From the NCBI RefSeq assembly GCF_029633865.1, contig NC_079213.1:100341193-100405192 (forward strand): DNA of 64,000 nucleotides, given 5' to 3'. This document shows positions 11,044-21,934 of this stretch, one piece after another (within the stretch, counting starts at the first letter, position 1; each line of letters opens with the position of its first letter). Source of the DNA: Lampris incognitus. Taxonomy: Eukaryota; Chordata; Actinopteri; Lampriformes; Lampridae. Both the position numbers and the translations under genes were made by a program. The notes under the pieces are model-generated. The model had not been told where the DNA came from. It saw nothing but the letters and a program-made list of their open reading frames with translations, and did not search any database.

Positions 11044-11860
11044 CCGGTGTGGGAAGATGGCGACACGAATTCACGTTTGCGGCGGCCTCACCCAGTGCCG
11101 GTGTGGGAAGATGGTGGCACAAATTTACATTTGGGGCGGCCTCACCCGCTACCGCCCATGCAGTGTCTTTATCCATGTCTGCGTCTAAATTTGTGTCTTC
11201 GTTTGATGGCTGGGAGAGCTGGCGCTGGATCAGCTGAGAGAACTTGGTCGGCTGCATCCTGTGGGCCCAGGGACCATGGCCCTGCCTGGAGCTGCGGTTG
11301 AGGAGGTAACACCGAGGGCGGTCTGACAGGACGTGGATGTGGGGCAGGCTAAGCTAACTGCTAGGCCATGCAGACTGACAGTTCCAATAACACTGAGGGT
11401 GGTCTGGCTGCAGCCTCGCCTGATGTTGACTGTGGTGTTTTTGGTGTCATCGTGTGGAGTGCGGGGAAGTGTGTCGAGGGTGTCTGGCTGGGAGAGCTGT
11501 TGCTGGATCAGCTGGGGGAGCCTGGTCTGCTGCGTCCTGTGGGCCTAAGGACCACAGCCCTGCCGTGAGCTGCAGCCGAGGAGGGAGCACCGAGGGCGGT
11601 CTGACAGGTCGCAGAAGCAGGGCAGGCTAAGCTAACTACTAGCCCATGCAGACTGGCAGTTCCAACAGTCATCCTGGCTGGCATTCGTTCCCTTGGAACG
11701 ATATATGTGTTGGTTTAGATATATGTGTTAGTTAGTATGTGTGTTCTTGTAGTTCTTGCAGTTTTTAGATGTGTTTTTGTCTTTGTGTTGCACTACTGTG
11801 GGCTGTGGGAAACGATTTTTCGTTTCATTTCATGTAAATGAAATGACAAAGTGTTCCTGA
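11044..11860 (+). mobile_element. SINE-like or non-LTR-derived repeat with tandem monomers (family R1)
   Basis: The element starts with two 54-bp units beginning CCGGTGTGGGAAGATGG (11044 and 11098). It continues with two diverged units of about 278 bp beginning GGCTGGGAGAGCTG (11208 and 11486) and ends GAAACGATTTTTCGTTTC...AAATGACAAAGTGTTCCTGA. A second copy (-) lies at 28287-28758 with an 8-bp target duplication. The opening GGGAAGATGGCG resembles LINE 5' UTR starts. No open protein is convincing. The class is not resolved. Confidence 0.75.
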
Positions 11861-12489
11861 TTGCTGATTAATTGACCCATGATGTCAAAATGTCAAATGT
11901 ACTGCCCAGCAACTCTAATCACTGGTCAGGTCGTCCAGGTAGGGCAAGCGATGGAAAATCTACATTTCCCTCAACATCCTGACTCATTTAATTTCCATCA
12001 ATCTGCTTTCCAGCTTGCAGACGTCAGATCTGCATTTAGTTTCCCCTGCTCCGCTATCAGATCCTAATTCATGAGTTTCTACTGATACAAGCTCTGCTTT
12101 TGTGTTTGTGCCTTCAACGAGGAACTGCATCCAAGGGGGGGGGGGCACATTTCCCCTGCTTACAGACATAGAATAATGTTTTCTCAATATGAATTTCTTT
12201 CTGAATCTTATTAGAAGCCTGTCATTTGAAACCTTGATAGGTTCGACCAAATTACATTTAGTTCTGGTTTATGGTATCCACCGAAAAACACATTTTACCA
12301 CAGCTACATGTTTGCTATCTACATGAAATGTTAAAGTGGAAATGAATATGCTTGTTACAAGACTTGGATATGTCAAATGAAATGAAATGAAAAATGAAAT
12401 GATTGCATTTCTATACGGCTTTCCTAATCTGGAGACACAATGTGATTGACATGAAATGATTGCATCTATTTTACAGCATGTAGGTAACA
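11861..12489. other. no gene recognised
   Basis: Includes a run of G (12137-12146) and GAAAT-rich DNA near 12375-12410. No reading frame with recognisable content. Confidence 0.5.
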
Positions 12490-12491
12490 AA

Positions 12492-12875
12492 TTAAACCAC
12501 TACTACTACTAATACTTTTGGCTGCTGCCATTAGGGGTCGCCACAGCGGATCATCCGTTTCCATCTCTTCCTGTCCTCTGCATCTTCCTCTGCCACACCA
12601 GCCACCTGCATGTCCTCTCTCACTCACCACATCCATAAACCTCCTCTTTGGCCTTCCTCTTTCCCTCTTCCCTGGCATCTTTATATTCAGCATCCTTCTC
12701 CCAATATACCCAGCATCTCTCCTCCACACATGTCCAAGCCATCTCAACCTTGCCTCTCTTGCTTTGTCTCCAAACCGTCCAACCTGAGCTGTCCCTCTAA
12801 TATACTCGTTCCTAATCCTGCCCTTCTTCATCACTCCCAATGAAAATCTTTGCATCTTCAACTCTGCCACTTCCA
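12492..12875 (-). mobile_element. RTE-like LINE, 3' fragment
   Basis: Minus-strand translation is the C-terminal part only: MAELKMQRFSLGVMKKGRIR, REARLRWLGHVWRRDAGYIG and GHAGGWCGRGRCRGQEEMET (frame slipped). The 3' end is GGGGTCGCCACAGCGG-type sequence followed by (TAC)n at 12498-12511. About 380 bp, severely 5'-truncated, as is usual for target-primed reverse transcription. Confidence 0.9.
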
Positions 12876-13154
12876 GCTAATAAACATAGTATACTATTAA
12901 AAATGTCTACTGTTTCTGTTTGTCTTTGCCTTTCTCTTCCTTCCCATTGAATGTTTTTTTTTTAATTTACATTGGTTGAGTTTCTGTTGTTTTCTCTCCC
13001 TAACCAACTCAGCTTTAGTGGGTGGGAAACATCTAGAACGTCTAGAGTAATCAGAACAGTGATGGATCTCTTTCATGGATTCTCAGCTGTTGTGGTATGT
13101 CATATGCCATGAGGCTATATTGTGTATGGCGGGGAGGCACAGCTTAGATGGCCA
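12876..13154. other. no gene recognised
   Basis: Short AT-rich spacer between the RTE fragment and the hAT relic. Nothing supportable. Confidence 0.5.
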
Positions 13155-13935
13155 TACTAAAATTTGACCTTGCGAGTCTTGACCCCAGCAAATCTTGCAA
13201 TCATTAATTCCATGTCCAGTGACCTCCTGACTTCATGCTCGATGGAGAGAACAGCAAGTGCAGACAGCCTGTCCTGTGACATAGTTGACCTGAGGTATGT
13301 TTTAATGAGTTTCAGTGATGAGAAACTTCTCTCACCTGAGAATCCAGGGAGAGTGAGAAGAAGTCTGAGAGCTATACTCAGATTTGGATAGATGTCAAGG
13401 ATATTCTCCTACTACTATTACTACTACTACTTTTGGCTGCTCCCATTAGGGATCGCTGCAGCAGATCATCCGTTTCCATCTCTTCCTGTCCTCTGCATCT
13501 TCCTCTCCTCTGCATCTTCCTCTGTCACACCAGCCACCTGCGTGTCCTCTCTCACCACATCCATAAATCTCCTCTTTGGCCTCCCTCTTTACTTCTTCCC
13601 TGGCAGCTCCATATTCAGCATCCTTCTCCCAATATACCCAGCATCTCTCCTCCACACATGTCCAAGCCATCTCAGTCTTGTCTCTCTTGCTTTGTCTCCA
13701 AACCGTCCAACCTGAGCTGTCCCTCTAATATACTTGTTCCTAATCCTGTCCTTCTTCGTCACTCCCAATGAAAATCTTAGCAAGGATGTCAAGGATATTC
13801 TCCTCATATACATAATCAAGCATCTCAGATGGCTTTTGCTGATATCTTTTGGTTCGTTCAAAATTTTGCCATGTGAAAGCAAAACGAACCAAAGGGAAAA
13901 TGCAACAAAGTAGAAACTCATCCACTGATTTGGAC
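13155..13935 (-). pseudogene. hAT-family transposase, C-terminal end, split by an RTE insertion
   Basis: On the minus strand, KPSEMLDYVYEENILDI (about 13800-13845) continues, after removing the RTE insertion at 13411-13784 and one target duplication, into YPNLSIALRLLLTLPGFSGE, then SLKLIKTYLRSTMSQDRLSA and a C-terminus ending ARFAGVKTRKVKF. This is the hAT C-terminal dimerisation region, of the type found in DUF4371/ZMYM1-like transposases. The N-terminal and catalytic parts are missing here. It is a relic with no surviving start. Confidence 0.82.
13411..13784 (-). mobile_element. RTE-like LINE, 3' fragment with 20-bp target duplication
   Basis: A 374-bp insertion: (TAC)n tail at 13411-13430, then the family 3' end and C-terminal coding (LRWLGHVWRRDAGYIGRRML on minus). 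It is flanked by the identical 20-bp sequence GATGTCAAGGATATTCTCCT at 13391-13410 and 13785-13804. Removing the element plus one copy restores an uninterrupted hAT reading frame across the site. This is a clean example of 5'-truncated target-primed insertion. Confidence 0.96.
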
Positions 13936-13969
13936 CAAAGCAAATTGACTATAGTTGTAAAAACGCCCG

Positions 13970-14530
13970 AACCCCACTCCTCCGTTCAGGGACGGTTGCT
14001 CCCTCTTCACATAGATGACTTCTTTGACTCCCTGTTCCAGTGTTCCTCCCTATCAAGGATGTGCAGATCCTCATCCTTGAAAGAGTGGCCACTGGTCTGT
14101 AGATGGGTGTAGACTGTGGAGTCCTGGCCTGACATGTTAGCTCTTCTGTGTTTTGCCATCCTCTTGGCTAGAGTCTGCTTGATTTCCACGATGTACGTAA
14201 GTTACAGTGTACACTATATTATTCTGTTTATGCTGGGGGATCTGATCCTTGGGGTGGACCAATTTCTGGTACAGCGTGTTTTGGGGTTTGAAAGCAACCA
14301 AGACATGGTGTTTGGTAATTGGTGTTTGGATTGGCCATTCCACAATCCTCTGAGAACCGTATACATGGCCATTGTAACTCTAATTAATAGTCACGGCATT
14401 TCCATATGAAACCAATTAATGGTTTCAGTCGTTATGCAGTTATGCTTTTTATAAGGTTGGGGATACCCGCAGTCAGCTGACAAAGTTAGTTAGATGAGTG
14501 ATGAAACGTTTCTCCCACCAAACTTTGTGT
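13970..14530 (-). mobile_element. Penelope-like retroelement fragment with GIY-YIG endonuclease remnant
   Basis: Minus-strand translation gives FKPQNTLYQKLVHPKDQIP, KQNNIVYTV, then after a frameshift near 14165-14190 TYIVEIKQTLAKRMAKHRRA, SGQDSTVYTHLQTSGHSF and DLHILDREEHW. This block order (GIY-like, YIG-like, KRM.HRR, then a conserved histidine) is the C-terminal GIY-YIG nuclease of Penelope-like elements. YIG has become YIV and the frame is broken, so it is inactive. The adjoining 14345-14530 stretch (CATGAAACGTTTCTCCC-type leader; AACGACTGAAACCATTAATT) matches non-coding Penelope sequence also seen at 17239-17295 and 30420-30500. Confidence 0.8.
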
Positions 14531-14570
14531 CCAGATGAACTGGTCCAACGCTCTGGAATTTCCTGGATTA

Positions 14571-15005
14571 TATTTTTTGGTTCCCCCCCTCCTTTTCTCC
14601 CCAGTTGTATCTGGCCAATTACTCCACTCTTCTGAGCCATCCCGGTCACTGTTCCACCCCCTCTGCTGATCTGGGAAGGGCTGCAGATTACCACATGCCT
14701 CCTCCGATACATGTGGAGTTGCCAGTCACTTCTTTTCACCTGACAGTGAGGAGTTTCGCCAGGGGGACGTAGCGCGTGGGAGGATCACGCTACTCCCCCC
14801 GGTTCCCCCTCCCCCCCCGAACTGGCGCCCCGACCAACTAGAGGAGACGGTAGTGCAGCGACCAGGACACATACCCACATCCGGCTTCCCACCCGCAGAC
14901 AGGGCTAGTTGAGTCTGTAGAGACACCTGACCAAGCCAGAGGTGACACGGGGATTCAAACCAGTGATCCCTTTGTTGGTAGGCAACAAAATAGACCGTTA
15001 TGCTA
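14571..15005 (-). mobile_element. tRNA-derived SINE (family S1), full length
   Basis: On the minus strand the head reads AGGTAGCATAACGGTCTA (A-box-like) and then GGTTTGAATCCCCGTGTC (B box), followed by a long body with CATGTATCGGAGGAGGCATG and an AT-rich tail. It is flanked by CCTGGATTA at 14562-14570 and 15006-15014. A sister copy lies at 57179-57624 with its own, different duplication. RNA polymerase III promoter elements are inferred from the tRNA-like head. Confidence 0.9.
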
Positions 15006-15014
15006 CCTGGATTA

Positions 15015-17238
15015 CTGAGCATGCATAAATCAGAATCAGAATCAACGTTATTGGCCAAGTGTGCCTATGCACATGACATCACTCACACAAGAAAAAAAAC
15101 AACAACAAAAAAAGAAAAGAAAAAGAAGAAAAAACCCAGAAGAAATAAATAGAACTAAAACAGGACATTGGAGGCAAACGTATGCACAAATAGGTATATC
15201 GCTACAATAGAGTGTTTTGTTATGGTTGAGTAATCAACCTCTGTCTGTATATTATACCATATTGCTTATATACTATATTTCCCATACACTATACCATATA
15301 CTAATACCACAACTCCACAACCCATCATGCCCATATACAATGCTATATACTGCCACTATATTACACTATATTGTCTCATGTACCAGAAGTATACACTATA
15401 TATACTCCTACCATCCACCTCACATCTACATACTGTATTACATACCTGTTACAATCACTACAATAACAGCAATAATTGTAACCAGTATACAGCAATTGCA
15501 TGTGTATTTACAATTGTACATTTGTATTGCACACACATTTGTGTTGCACGTTTGGTTTAAAGAGGTAGTGCACATTGTAGATATGTAGGTGAGACATCTT
15601 GACCAGAAGGGGCTATTTACAAAGTGTCACATTTACATAATAAGTTTCATAAGTTCATAAGTGTCTATTCCTGCACCTTGTCGTTAATTGTTCATGAGAG
15701 AGATGGCCTGTGGGGGAAAAAACTGTTCTATGTCTGGTGGTTTTGGTGCTCATTGCTCTGTAGTACTTGCCAGAGGATAGAAGTTCAAACAGACTGTGTC
15801 CTGGGTGTGAGGTGTCTGTGGTGATTCTGCCCACCTGTTACTGGGCTCTAGAGATGTACCATTCCTGCAGGGTGGGCAGGGGAGCGCCAATGATTTTATT
15901 CTGCTGTCCTTACCGTTTGCTGCAGTCTGATCCTGTCCTGTTTTGTTGCTGCTCTGAACCAGACCACGATGGATGTGCATGGGGCAGATTCAATCACTAC
16001 GGTGTAGAACTGGCTCAAAAGCTCCTGTGGCAGATCAAATTTCCTCAACTGCCACAGATAGAACATCCTCTGCTGGGCCTTTTTAAGAATGGAGTTGATG
16101 CTGGTCTCCCACTTCAGGTCTTTGGAAATGGTAGTTCCCAGAAATTTGAAGGTCTCCGTGGTTGGCACAGGGCTGTTGGATATTGTGAGGGGGAGTCGTG
16201 CTGAGAGGTGTCTCCTAAAGTCTAATGTCATCTCCACAGTCTTGAGCATGTTCAGCTCCAATTTGTTCTGACTACACCAGAGCACCAGCCTCTCAACCTC
16301 CTGCCAATATGCAGACTCATCACCTTCCTGGATGAGTCCGATGACCGTAGTGTTGTCTTCAAATTTCAGTAGTTTAACAGCTGGGTCCTTGGAGGTGCAG
16401 TTGTTGGTGCAGCGTGAAAAGAGCAGTGGGGAGAGGACACATCCCTGGAGAGCACCAGTGCGGACTGTCTGTGTACCAGAAGTGACTCTCCCCAGCCTCA
16501 CCTGCTGTGTCCTGCCTGTCAGGTAGCTGGTGATTGATCCCCCTGACATATGGCGGGGGGTACAGTGAGCTGGGAGAGTTTGGAGAAGCGGATTTCTGGA
16601 ATGATGGTGATGAATGCCAAGCTGAAGTCCACAAACAGGATACTTGCTTAAGTCACTTGGCAGTCAAGGTGTCACAGGATGTAGTGTAGTCCCATATTGA
16701 CTGCATCATCCACTGACCTGTTTGCCCACTAGGCAAACTGCAGGGGTCCAGCAGATGTCCTGTGATGTTCTCCAGGTGGGCCAACACCAGTTGTTTGAAA
16801 GTCTTAATGAACACAGACATCAGAGCCACAGGCCTATAGTCATTCAGTTCTGTGATGGAGGGTTTCATTGGGACTTTGGGAGCATTTGAAGCAGGAGGGG
16901 ACTTCAAACAGATCCAGGGATCTGTTGAATATCTACGTGAAGATTGGAGCCAGTTGGTCAGCACAGGCTTTAAGACAGGTTGGGGAGACATCGTGCGGAC
17001 CTGGTTCTTTCCTGGTCTTCTGTCTCTGGAAAAGCTGTCTCACATCATCTACACATACCGTACCGAGTGCAGCCTGCTAACCGGGGAGGGGGGTGGGGGT
17101 GCCAGAGGTGATATAAGGGGGGGGGTGCCAGAGGTGTGATGGGGGCTGTTGTCATTTGGCTGGAGTGGGTGAAGGGTGTGAATTTGTCTCTTTTAACCTG
17201 CAATAGAAGACATTCAGGTTGTCAGCCAGGTCTTTGCA
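15015..17238 (-). mobile_element. Rex1-like (CR1/L2 superfamily) LINE, copy 1
   Basis: Minus-strand pieces in order: ADNLNVFYCRLKETN, VPMKPSITELNDYRPVALMS, FKQLVLAHLENI, SYLTGRTQQVRLGRVTSGTQ, GALQGCVLSPLLFSR, LLKFEDNTTVIGLI, VLWCSQNKLELNMLKTVEM, FKFLGTTISKDLKWE and VVIESAPCTSIVVWFRAATK. The longest open piece is 15896-16549 (217 codons). The catalytic F/YADD is FEDN, so it is dead. A 3' UTR of about 700 bp ends in GATTCTGATTCTGATT, a short-repeat terminus typical of this group. It is 5'-truncated near 17238 against a Penelope-like scrap and the retroviral gag. Confidence 0.85.
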
Positions 17239-17297
17239 TGCATAACGACTGAAAAAAACGATCAGTTTCATATTGCCGTGACCATCCCTGAACCAAG
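17239..17297 (+). mobile_element. Penelope-like leader scrap
   Basis: CATAACGACTGAAAAAAACG then CAGTTTCATATTGCCGTGAC parallels 30422-30480 and the reverse complement of 14360-14430. A short fragment wedged between gag and LINE copy 1. Confidence 0.65.
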
Positions 17298-17696
17298 TCA
17301 CCATCTTACAATACTGTGATGCAATGCCGAGTGTCCCTTCTGACTGCAGTGGTAACACACATCGTCTTGCTCAGGATTCCGTCCGAAACCCTGTCCACAG
17401 TCTCCACCCTGCCTGTCATTGAAGTTGCCTCGTCCCCTACCTCCTCGTCCTCTGCCACCTCTCCCACTGTTGCCAATGGCATGATACATAATAAGTGCAG
17501 CCATATTGAGTTCCTTCTGATTCCTGTCTTCTTTGGTCTTCTTCTTCCGGGCGAGCAAAACATAGTTGTGTGTGGCATGTCGGTGGAGCTCACTTAGGCG
17601 AGCATCTCCCCAGCCGACGCAAGATTGTTTGACTGCATTAGCGACCTCTGGTTTCAGTCCATTCAGGAAACAGCTACAGAGATGTGTTTCCCACAC
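17298..17696 (-). pseudogene. retroviral gag, capsid end and nucleocapsid (broken)
   Basis: A 132-codon open stretch contains the end of a capsid C-terminal domain, a basic patch (ARKKKTKED), a glycine/arginine-rich run (GRGGRGRGGRGRG) and one zinc knuckle read as CYHCSQKGHSALHH. In a canonical CX2CX4HX4C knuckle the last ligand is cysteine; here it is histidine. This piece is in a different frame from the upstream gag piece (17779-19122). The frame break lies near 17790-17810 in a G-rich run. No function is expected now. Confidence 0.8.
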
Positions 17697-17778
17697 ACCG
17701 GCGTTCTGGCCCAGTTCATCAGGTTGTCTTATGCTGCTGTGTGTATTGAAGACCTCATTAAGGCGGGTGAGGTATTCA

Positions 17779-19122
17779 TCAGGGATCTTCTCCTCCCCTC
17801 CCCATTGTGATCATTGTCATGTCAATTTTGGTGGGAAACACCACTTCAAATACTCTGGTCATCATCCAAACGGCGTCCCTGAATGGTGCATTTGCTTGGT
17901 GGTCCCAACTGATGTGACCACACCGAAGGTCTTCTACTGGAAACTTCCTGGCGATCTTCTGCCAGCCAGTTGGTTTCATTCTGTAGATCAACAGTCTTTT
18001 AAGTTCAGAGATGGTTGGCCTGAACTCCTTGAAGAAAATCTCCAGTTGCTCACCGAACTGTTGACCTGAAGCGACAGGATCGGGGAGGTGTTGGGCGGCT
18101 GCTGTGACGTCCGTCAATGTCCATGATCGAAACACCAGCATCAGTCCGTCAGGGCCAACAACTTCCACCATGGGCAAGTTGAGAACTGGTCCATGCTGAT
18201 GTTGACGTGTTCTGTTGGCAATGGGAGAAAAGCTAGGGGGTTCAGCTTTGTCCTTCAGCCCAGTCGCACCGAACAAAGGAACTGGTAATTGGGGCAGAGG
18301 CGGGGCAGAGGAGTCTGCTGGATACCCAGATGCCTGTGGTGTTGAAGGTTGGGCAACCAGTCTGGGTTCGGGCGGAGGGTGTTGGGGTTCGGAGGAGCCT
18401 GAAGATGTGGGTGGTGGGGGTTGGTCTGGGGCTTGGTGACGGATCGGTGGGCAGGCGTCGAGGTCAGGATCCAGCTTCAGTGCCATCAACTGTGGGTACA
18501 GAGAATAGGGGTGCGAGTATGGGGTTTGGGTTTCACATGTATTACTATTCTGTGTAGTACTACCCCCCCCCTTCGAACCGGGTAGTTCTTTCTGTAACTT
18601 CTTCCTTTCTCGTGTCTCTGCTTCCTTTTTCCACATATTCAAACATTCAGTGTGTGTTTCCATGTCTTCTAAATCCTTCACTGACACTTTCTTTTTCTTT
18701 CTCAGTTCACTTTCTTTTTCTTTCAGCTTCACTTCTAATTCATTGAGTCTTTTCTTACTCAATGATCTTCCCACTGGAAATTCAAATGTCTTTACCCATG
18801 TTGATAGACAACTCACACTTCTTTTGTCCCACTTATTCCTCATAATATCCACGATCGGGCCCTCAGGAGGTCCAACCCCCTTTGTTCCTTTATTCCTCAT
18901 CCCGGATGAAGAACCTGTGCACAGTTCTCTTACAATACAGACATCTCTGTAAGGATTGGTTTGTTTATGGCACAACCGATCTGAAAGCAATTGTCGGTTT
19001 GTTTTATGGCACAACCGATCTGAAAGCAAATTATCTTGTTCTAAGTCCCGGACGTAGAAATGGCCCTCGATCGTTATGGACAAATATGATGAACCTGGGT
19101 GCGAAATTAGGTGAAATTTCAA
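17779..19122 (-). pseudogene. retroviral gag, matrix-like and capsid part (447 codons open)
   Basis: The longest viral-type open frame in the window. Visible parts: an N-terminal extension with a 13-residue tandem duplication (LLSDRLCHK appears twice), a lysine/glutamate coiled coil (KKRLNELEVKLKEKESELRK, about residues 122-145), a proline/serine-rich linker (about 200-290) and a capsid-like region (about 300-440). The true initiation codon is uncertain because the duplicated N-terminal part may be translated leader. The frame ends at 17779 shortly after a shift relative to the nucleocapsid piece. Confidence 0.78.
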
Positions 19123-19295
19123 AACTCACTGAGTATCTAATTCAGTTGTAAATTGAGTTCGTGGAACCCCAGTGGTGACGGTCCGGGGCGTCCAGCAGCC
19201 AGCCCTCGTGTCTTGTAATGCCAAGTTGAGGCTGGAAGTCTCTTGCCAGGGGGGCCAGCCACTGTCCACCTTCGTCCCAGACGATCACTCAAGGG

Positions 19296-19313
19296 ATCCC
19301 ACTTCTGACACCA
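19296..19313 (-). other. retroviral primer binding site, tRNA-Leu type
   Basis: On the minus strand TGGTGTCAGAAGTGGGAT, the exact complement expected for the 3' end of a leucine tRNA including CCA. It sits 3 bp after the LTR end CCACAACA, the normal position for priming minus-strand DNA synthesis. The small LTR element at 40945-42188 uses the same first 12 bases. Confidence 0.88.
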
Positions 19314-19316
19314 AGT

Positions 19317-19668
19317 TGTTGTGGGGAAAAAAAATATTGTCTTTGCATGGTCTCTGGTGAGAATTGAAATAACAGACAAATGAGGCAGAGATGTCTTTCT
19401 GAATTTAATTCTTGCAAGAAGGAGCAACATCGTAACAGAGTGCTATGCAGTCTGTCAAAGAAGCTCAAAGAGGGATAGTCTCGCAGCCATGTTTATACAC
19501 AGAAAACAGGAAAGGGAGAAAGGGAATCAGAATGTCTCATTGTTACACCTTAGGTAGAAAGCCAGTCCAGACCAGTTCTTCATTTGTGTTTGGATATAGG
19601 TTGTGGCCCAAAGTGGTTTCTAATAGCAGAAGTACAACAAAAGTGTAAGTCTTAATTTTGCCATTACA
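19317..19668 (-). repeat. solo 5' LTR of the endogenous retrovirus
   Basis: Bounds are set by TGT...ACA ends and by the adjoining primer site. The right bound (TGTAATGG on minus) is less certain because no second LTR is present for comparison. Contains TATAAA on minus at 19492-19497 and ATTAAA (polyadenylation-like) at 19404-19409, about 85 bp apart, consistent with a short R region. Confidence 0.7.
19492..19497 (-). promoter_or_regulatory. TATA box in retroviral LTR
   Basis: TGTATAAACA on the minus strand, the only good TATA in the LTR, upstream of an ATTAAA signal in the transcribed direction. Confidence 0.55.
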
Positions 19669-20334
19669 GTGTGTGTCTGAATTTTACTCAAATTGCTGGA
19701 AAGTGAAGAAATCCCTTCCTGAAACGGACTCTGAATTCTTTCATCGACTTGCCTGAGTGGACTATTGATCATGGCTAAAGAGTTTTGCTGTACTGTAATT
19801 AGTCAGAGGGTGCCGAATGGATTTATGTCTTCATTAGTTTTGCTTTAGAGGTTGGAGAGAGAAGCAGTGATATAGATCGAGAGTGTAGAAACGGGCGGCA
19901 TGCTAATGTGTCTCCTTCCTCGTCAATAAATCAGAGGAAAGTGATCTGTTGCCTAAAGAGGAACGTGCTCATTTGAATTCGTTGAAAATGATCAGAACCT
20001 GTTAGCGGAGACTATCTCACATGATAGATGTTTTTTTACCTAAAGAGCTCCACAACATGGTGACTGATTATATTTTTAGTATCAGGAGGCCCATAGCGCC
20101 CTCGGCCACAGGACCAGCTGTTATGGGTGGATGATGTTTACAGTGAGTCATTCACCCATACATCCACTGTCTTTACCCAGTTGATGCAGTTAATGGTTGT
20201 GGTGACCGGGATGTACCCCAGCTGGTCTGAGTTCAAAGCAGGACAATGTCCTGGACAGGTTACCAGTACAGGTTACCAGTACAGGTTATACCCATTAGGA
20301 AAAAAAAACCCCAAAAAAACAAGTTTACTTCAAT
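19669..20334. other. no gene recognised
   Basis: Unassigned spacer between the retroviral LTR and LINE copy 2. Contains a small duplicated GGTTACCAGTACA motif near 20258-20286. Confidence 0.5.
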
Positions 20335-21932
20335 CATCAGAATCAAAATCAGAATCATGTTTATTGGCCATGTAAGTTTACACAAACATGGAATTTGACT
20401 CTGGATTCGCGGCTGTCTCAGTGTACTTAACATAGAATAACAACACAACAAACTTCAGATGTACACACAGGTGAAATAAGAGGTGATAAAGTGCAATGGT
20501 GCAAAGAATATATCAGAGATGCTGAAATAAATGTTAGCAGGTTACTTACATACTACATGCCTGAGGTAGATGGACATGACAGAGCGTACCAGTACAATTG
20601 TACAATTGTACAATGTACAGTATATACAAAATGGTTGGATTTATTTGACAGTGTTAAGCGTTCATTTGAATGACAGTCTGCGGAAAGAAACTGTTTTTAT
20701 ATCTGGTTGTTTTGGGGTATAGTGCTCTGTAGCGCCTGCCAGAGGGGAGGAGTTGAAACAGGTTGTGACCAGGTGTGATGAGTCTGCACTGATGTTACCT
20801 GCCCGTTTTCTGAGTTTGGAGGTGTATAAAGCCTGAATGGAGGGCAGGTTGGCACCAGTGATTTTCTCTGCAGACCTAACTGTCCGTTGTAGTCTGTCCC
20901 TGCCCTGTTTGGTGGCTGAACCAAACCAGACAGTGATGGATGTGCAGAGGACAGACTGGATTATTGCAGTGTAGCACTGAATCAGCAGTTCCTGAGGCAG
21001 GTTGAATTTCTTGAGCTGGTGGAGAAAGTACATCCTCTGCTGGGCATTTTTGATGATTGTGTCTATGTTTGATGCCTGCCTTCGGTCTTGGGAGATTGTG
21101 GAACCCAGAAATCTGTAGGTTTTCACCGTAGACACCGTGCTGTTGAGTATGGTGGTGGGGGGGCAGTGTTTGGGGGCTTCTCCTGAAGTCTATTGTCATC
21201 GCCACTGTTTTGAGCATGTTCAGCTCTAGGTTTTTATGGCCACACCAGAGGGCCGCTGATCAACCTCCTGTGTATATGCTGACTCATCACCATCCCGGAT
21301 ACGGCAAATGATGGTTGTGTCATCTGCAAACTTAAGGAGTTTAACAGACGAGTCACCTGAGGTGCAGTCATTTGTGTAGAGGGAGAAGAGTAGAGGGGAG
21401 AGCACACATGCCTGGGGGGCACCATGCTGATTGCCAGGGTGCTATATGTGATTTTCCCCAGCCTCACCGGCTGCCTCCTGTCTGTCAGGAAGTTTTTAAT
21501 CAACCAGCAGATGGGGGCTGGTACAGTGAGCTGGGTGGGTTTGGAGTGGAGGATATCTGGGACGATGGAACTGAATGCTGAGCTGGCATCCACAAACAGG
21601 ACCCTTGCATATGTCCCTGGGGAGTCGAGGTGTTGGAAAATGTAGTGCAATCTCATGTTGACTGCAATCTCCAATGACCTGTTTGCTCAGTAGGCAAGCT
21701 GCAGGGGGTCAAGCAGGGGGCCTGTCATTTCCTTCAGGTGGTCCAACACCAGTCTCTCGAAGGATTTCATGACCAGACGTTAGGGCACATGGCCTGTAGT
21801 CATTTAATCCTGTGATACAGGGGTTCTGGAGGACTGGGATGATTGTGGAACTCTTGAAGCAGGAGGGGCCTTCACACAGCTCCAGTGATCTGTTGAAGAT
21901 CAGTGTGAAAATGGGGGTGAATGCAGTGAATT
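20335..21932 (-). mobile_element. Rex1-like LINE, copy 2
   Basis: Same family as 15015-17238. Minus-strand pieces: [73 protein letters not shown], then (frame shifted) LLKFADDTT with an intact catalytic ADD box, SMSTVKTYRFLGSTISQDRR, NAQQRMYFLHQLKKFNLPQE and SVLCTSITVWFGSATKQGRD. The 3' end is TTGGCCATAAACATGATTCTG-type sequence with TGATTC repeats at 20335-20360. Frameshifts and stops disable it. The 5' end at about 21932 abuts tRNA-like sequence. Confidence 0.85.
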
Positions 21933-21934
21933 CG

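Larger units (their letters stand above)
17298..19668 (-). mobile_element. endogenous retrovirus, 5' half only (LTR, primer site, broken gag)
   Basis: Order on the minus strand: an LTR of about 350 bp (19317-19668, beginning TGTAATGG and ending CCACAACA), a 3-bp spacer, an 18-nt primer binding site, a leader, then gag in two reading frames and a zinc knuckle. No protease, polymerase, envelope or second LTR follows: the sequence stops at about 17298 and meets a Penelope scrap and a Rex1-like LINE. It is an old, defective genomic copy. Retrovirus rather than Ty3/Gypsy is inferred from the gag layout (basic and coiled-coil N-terminus, proline-rich linker, capsid, one knuckle). Confidence 0.8.
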
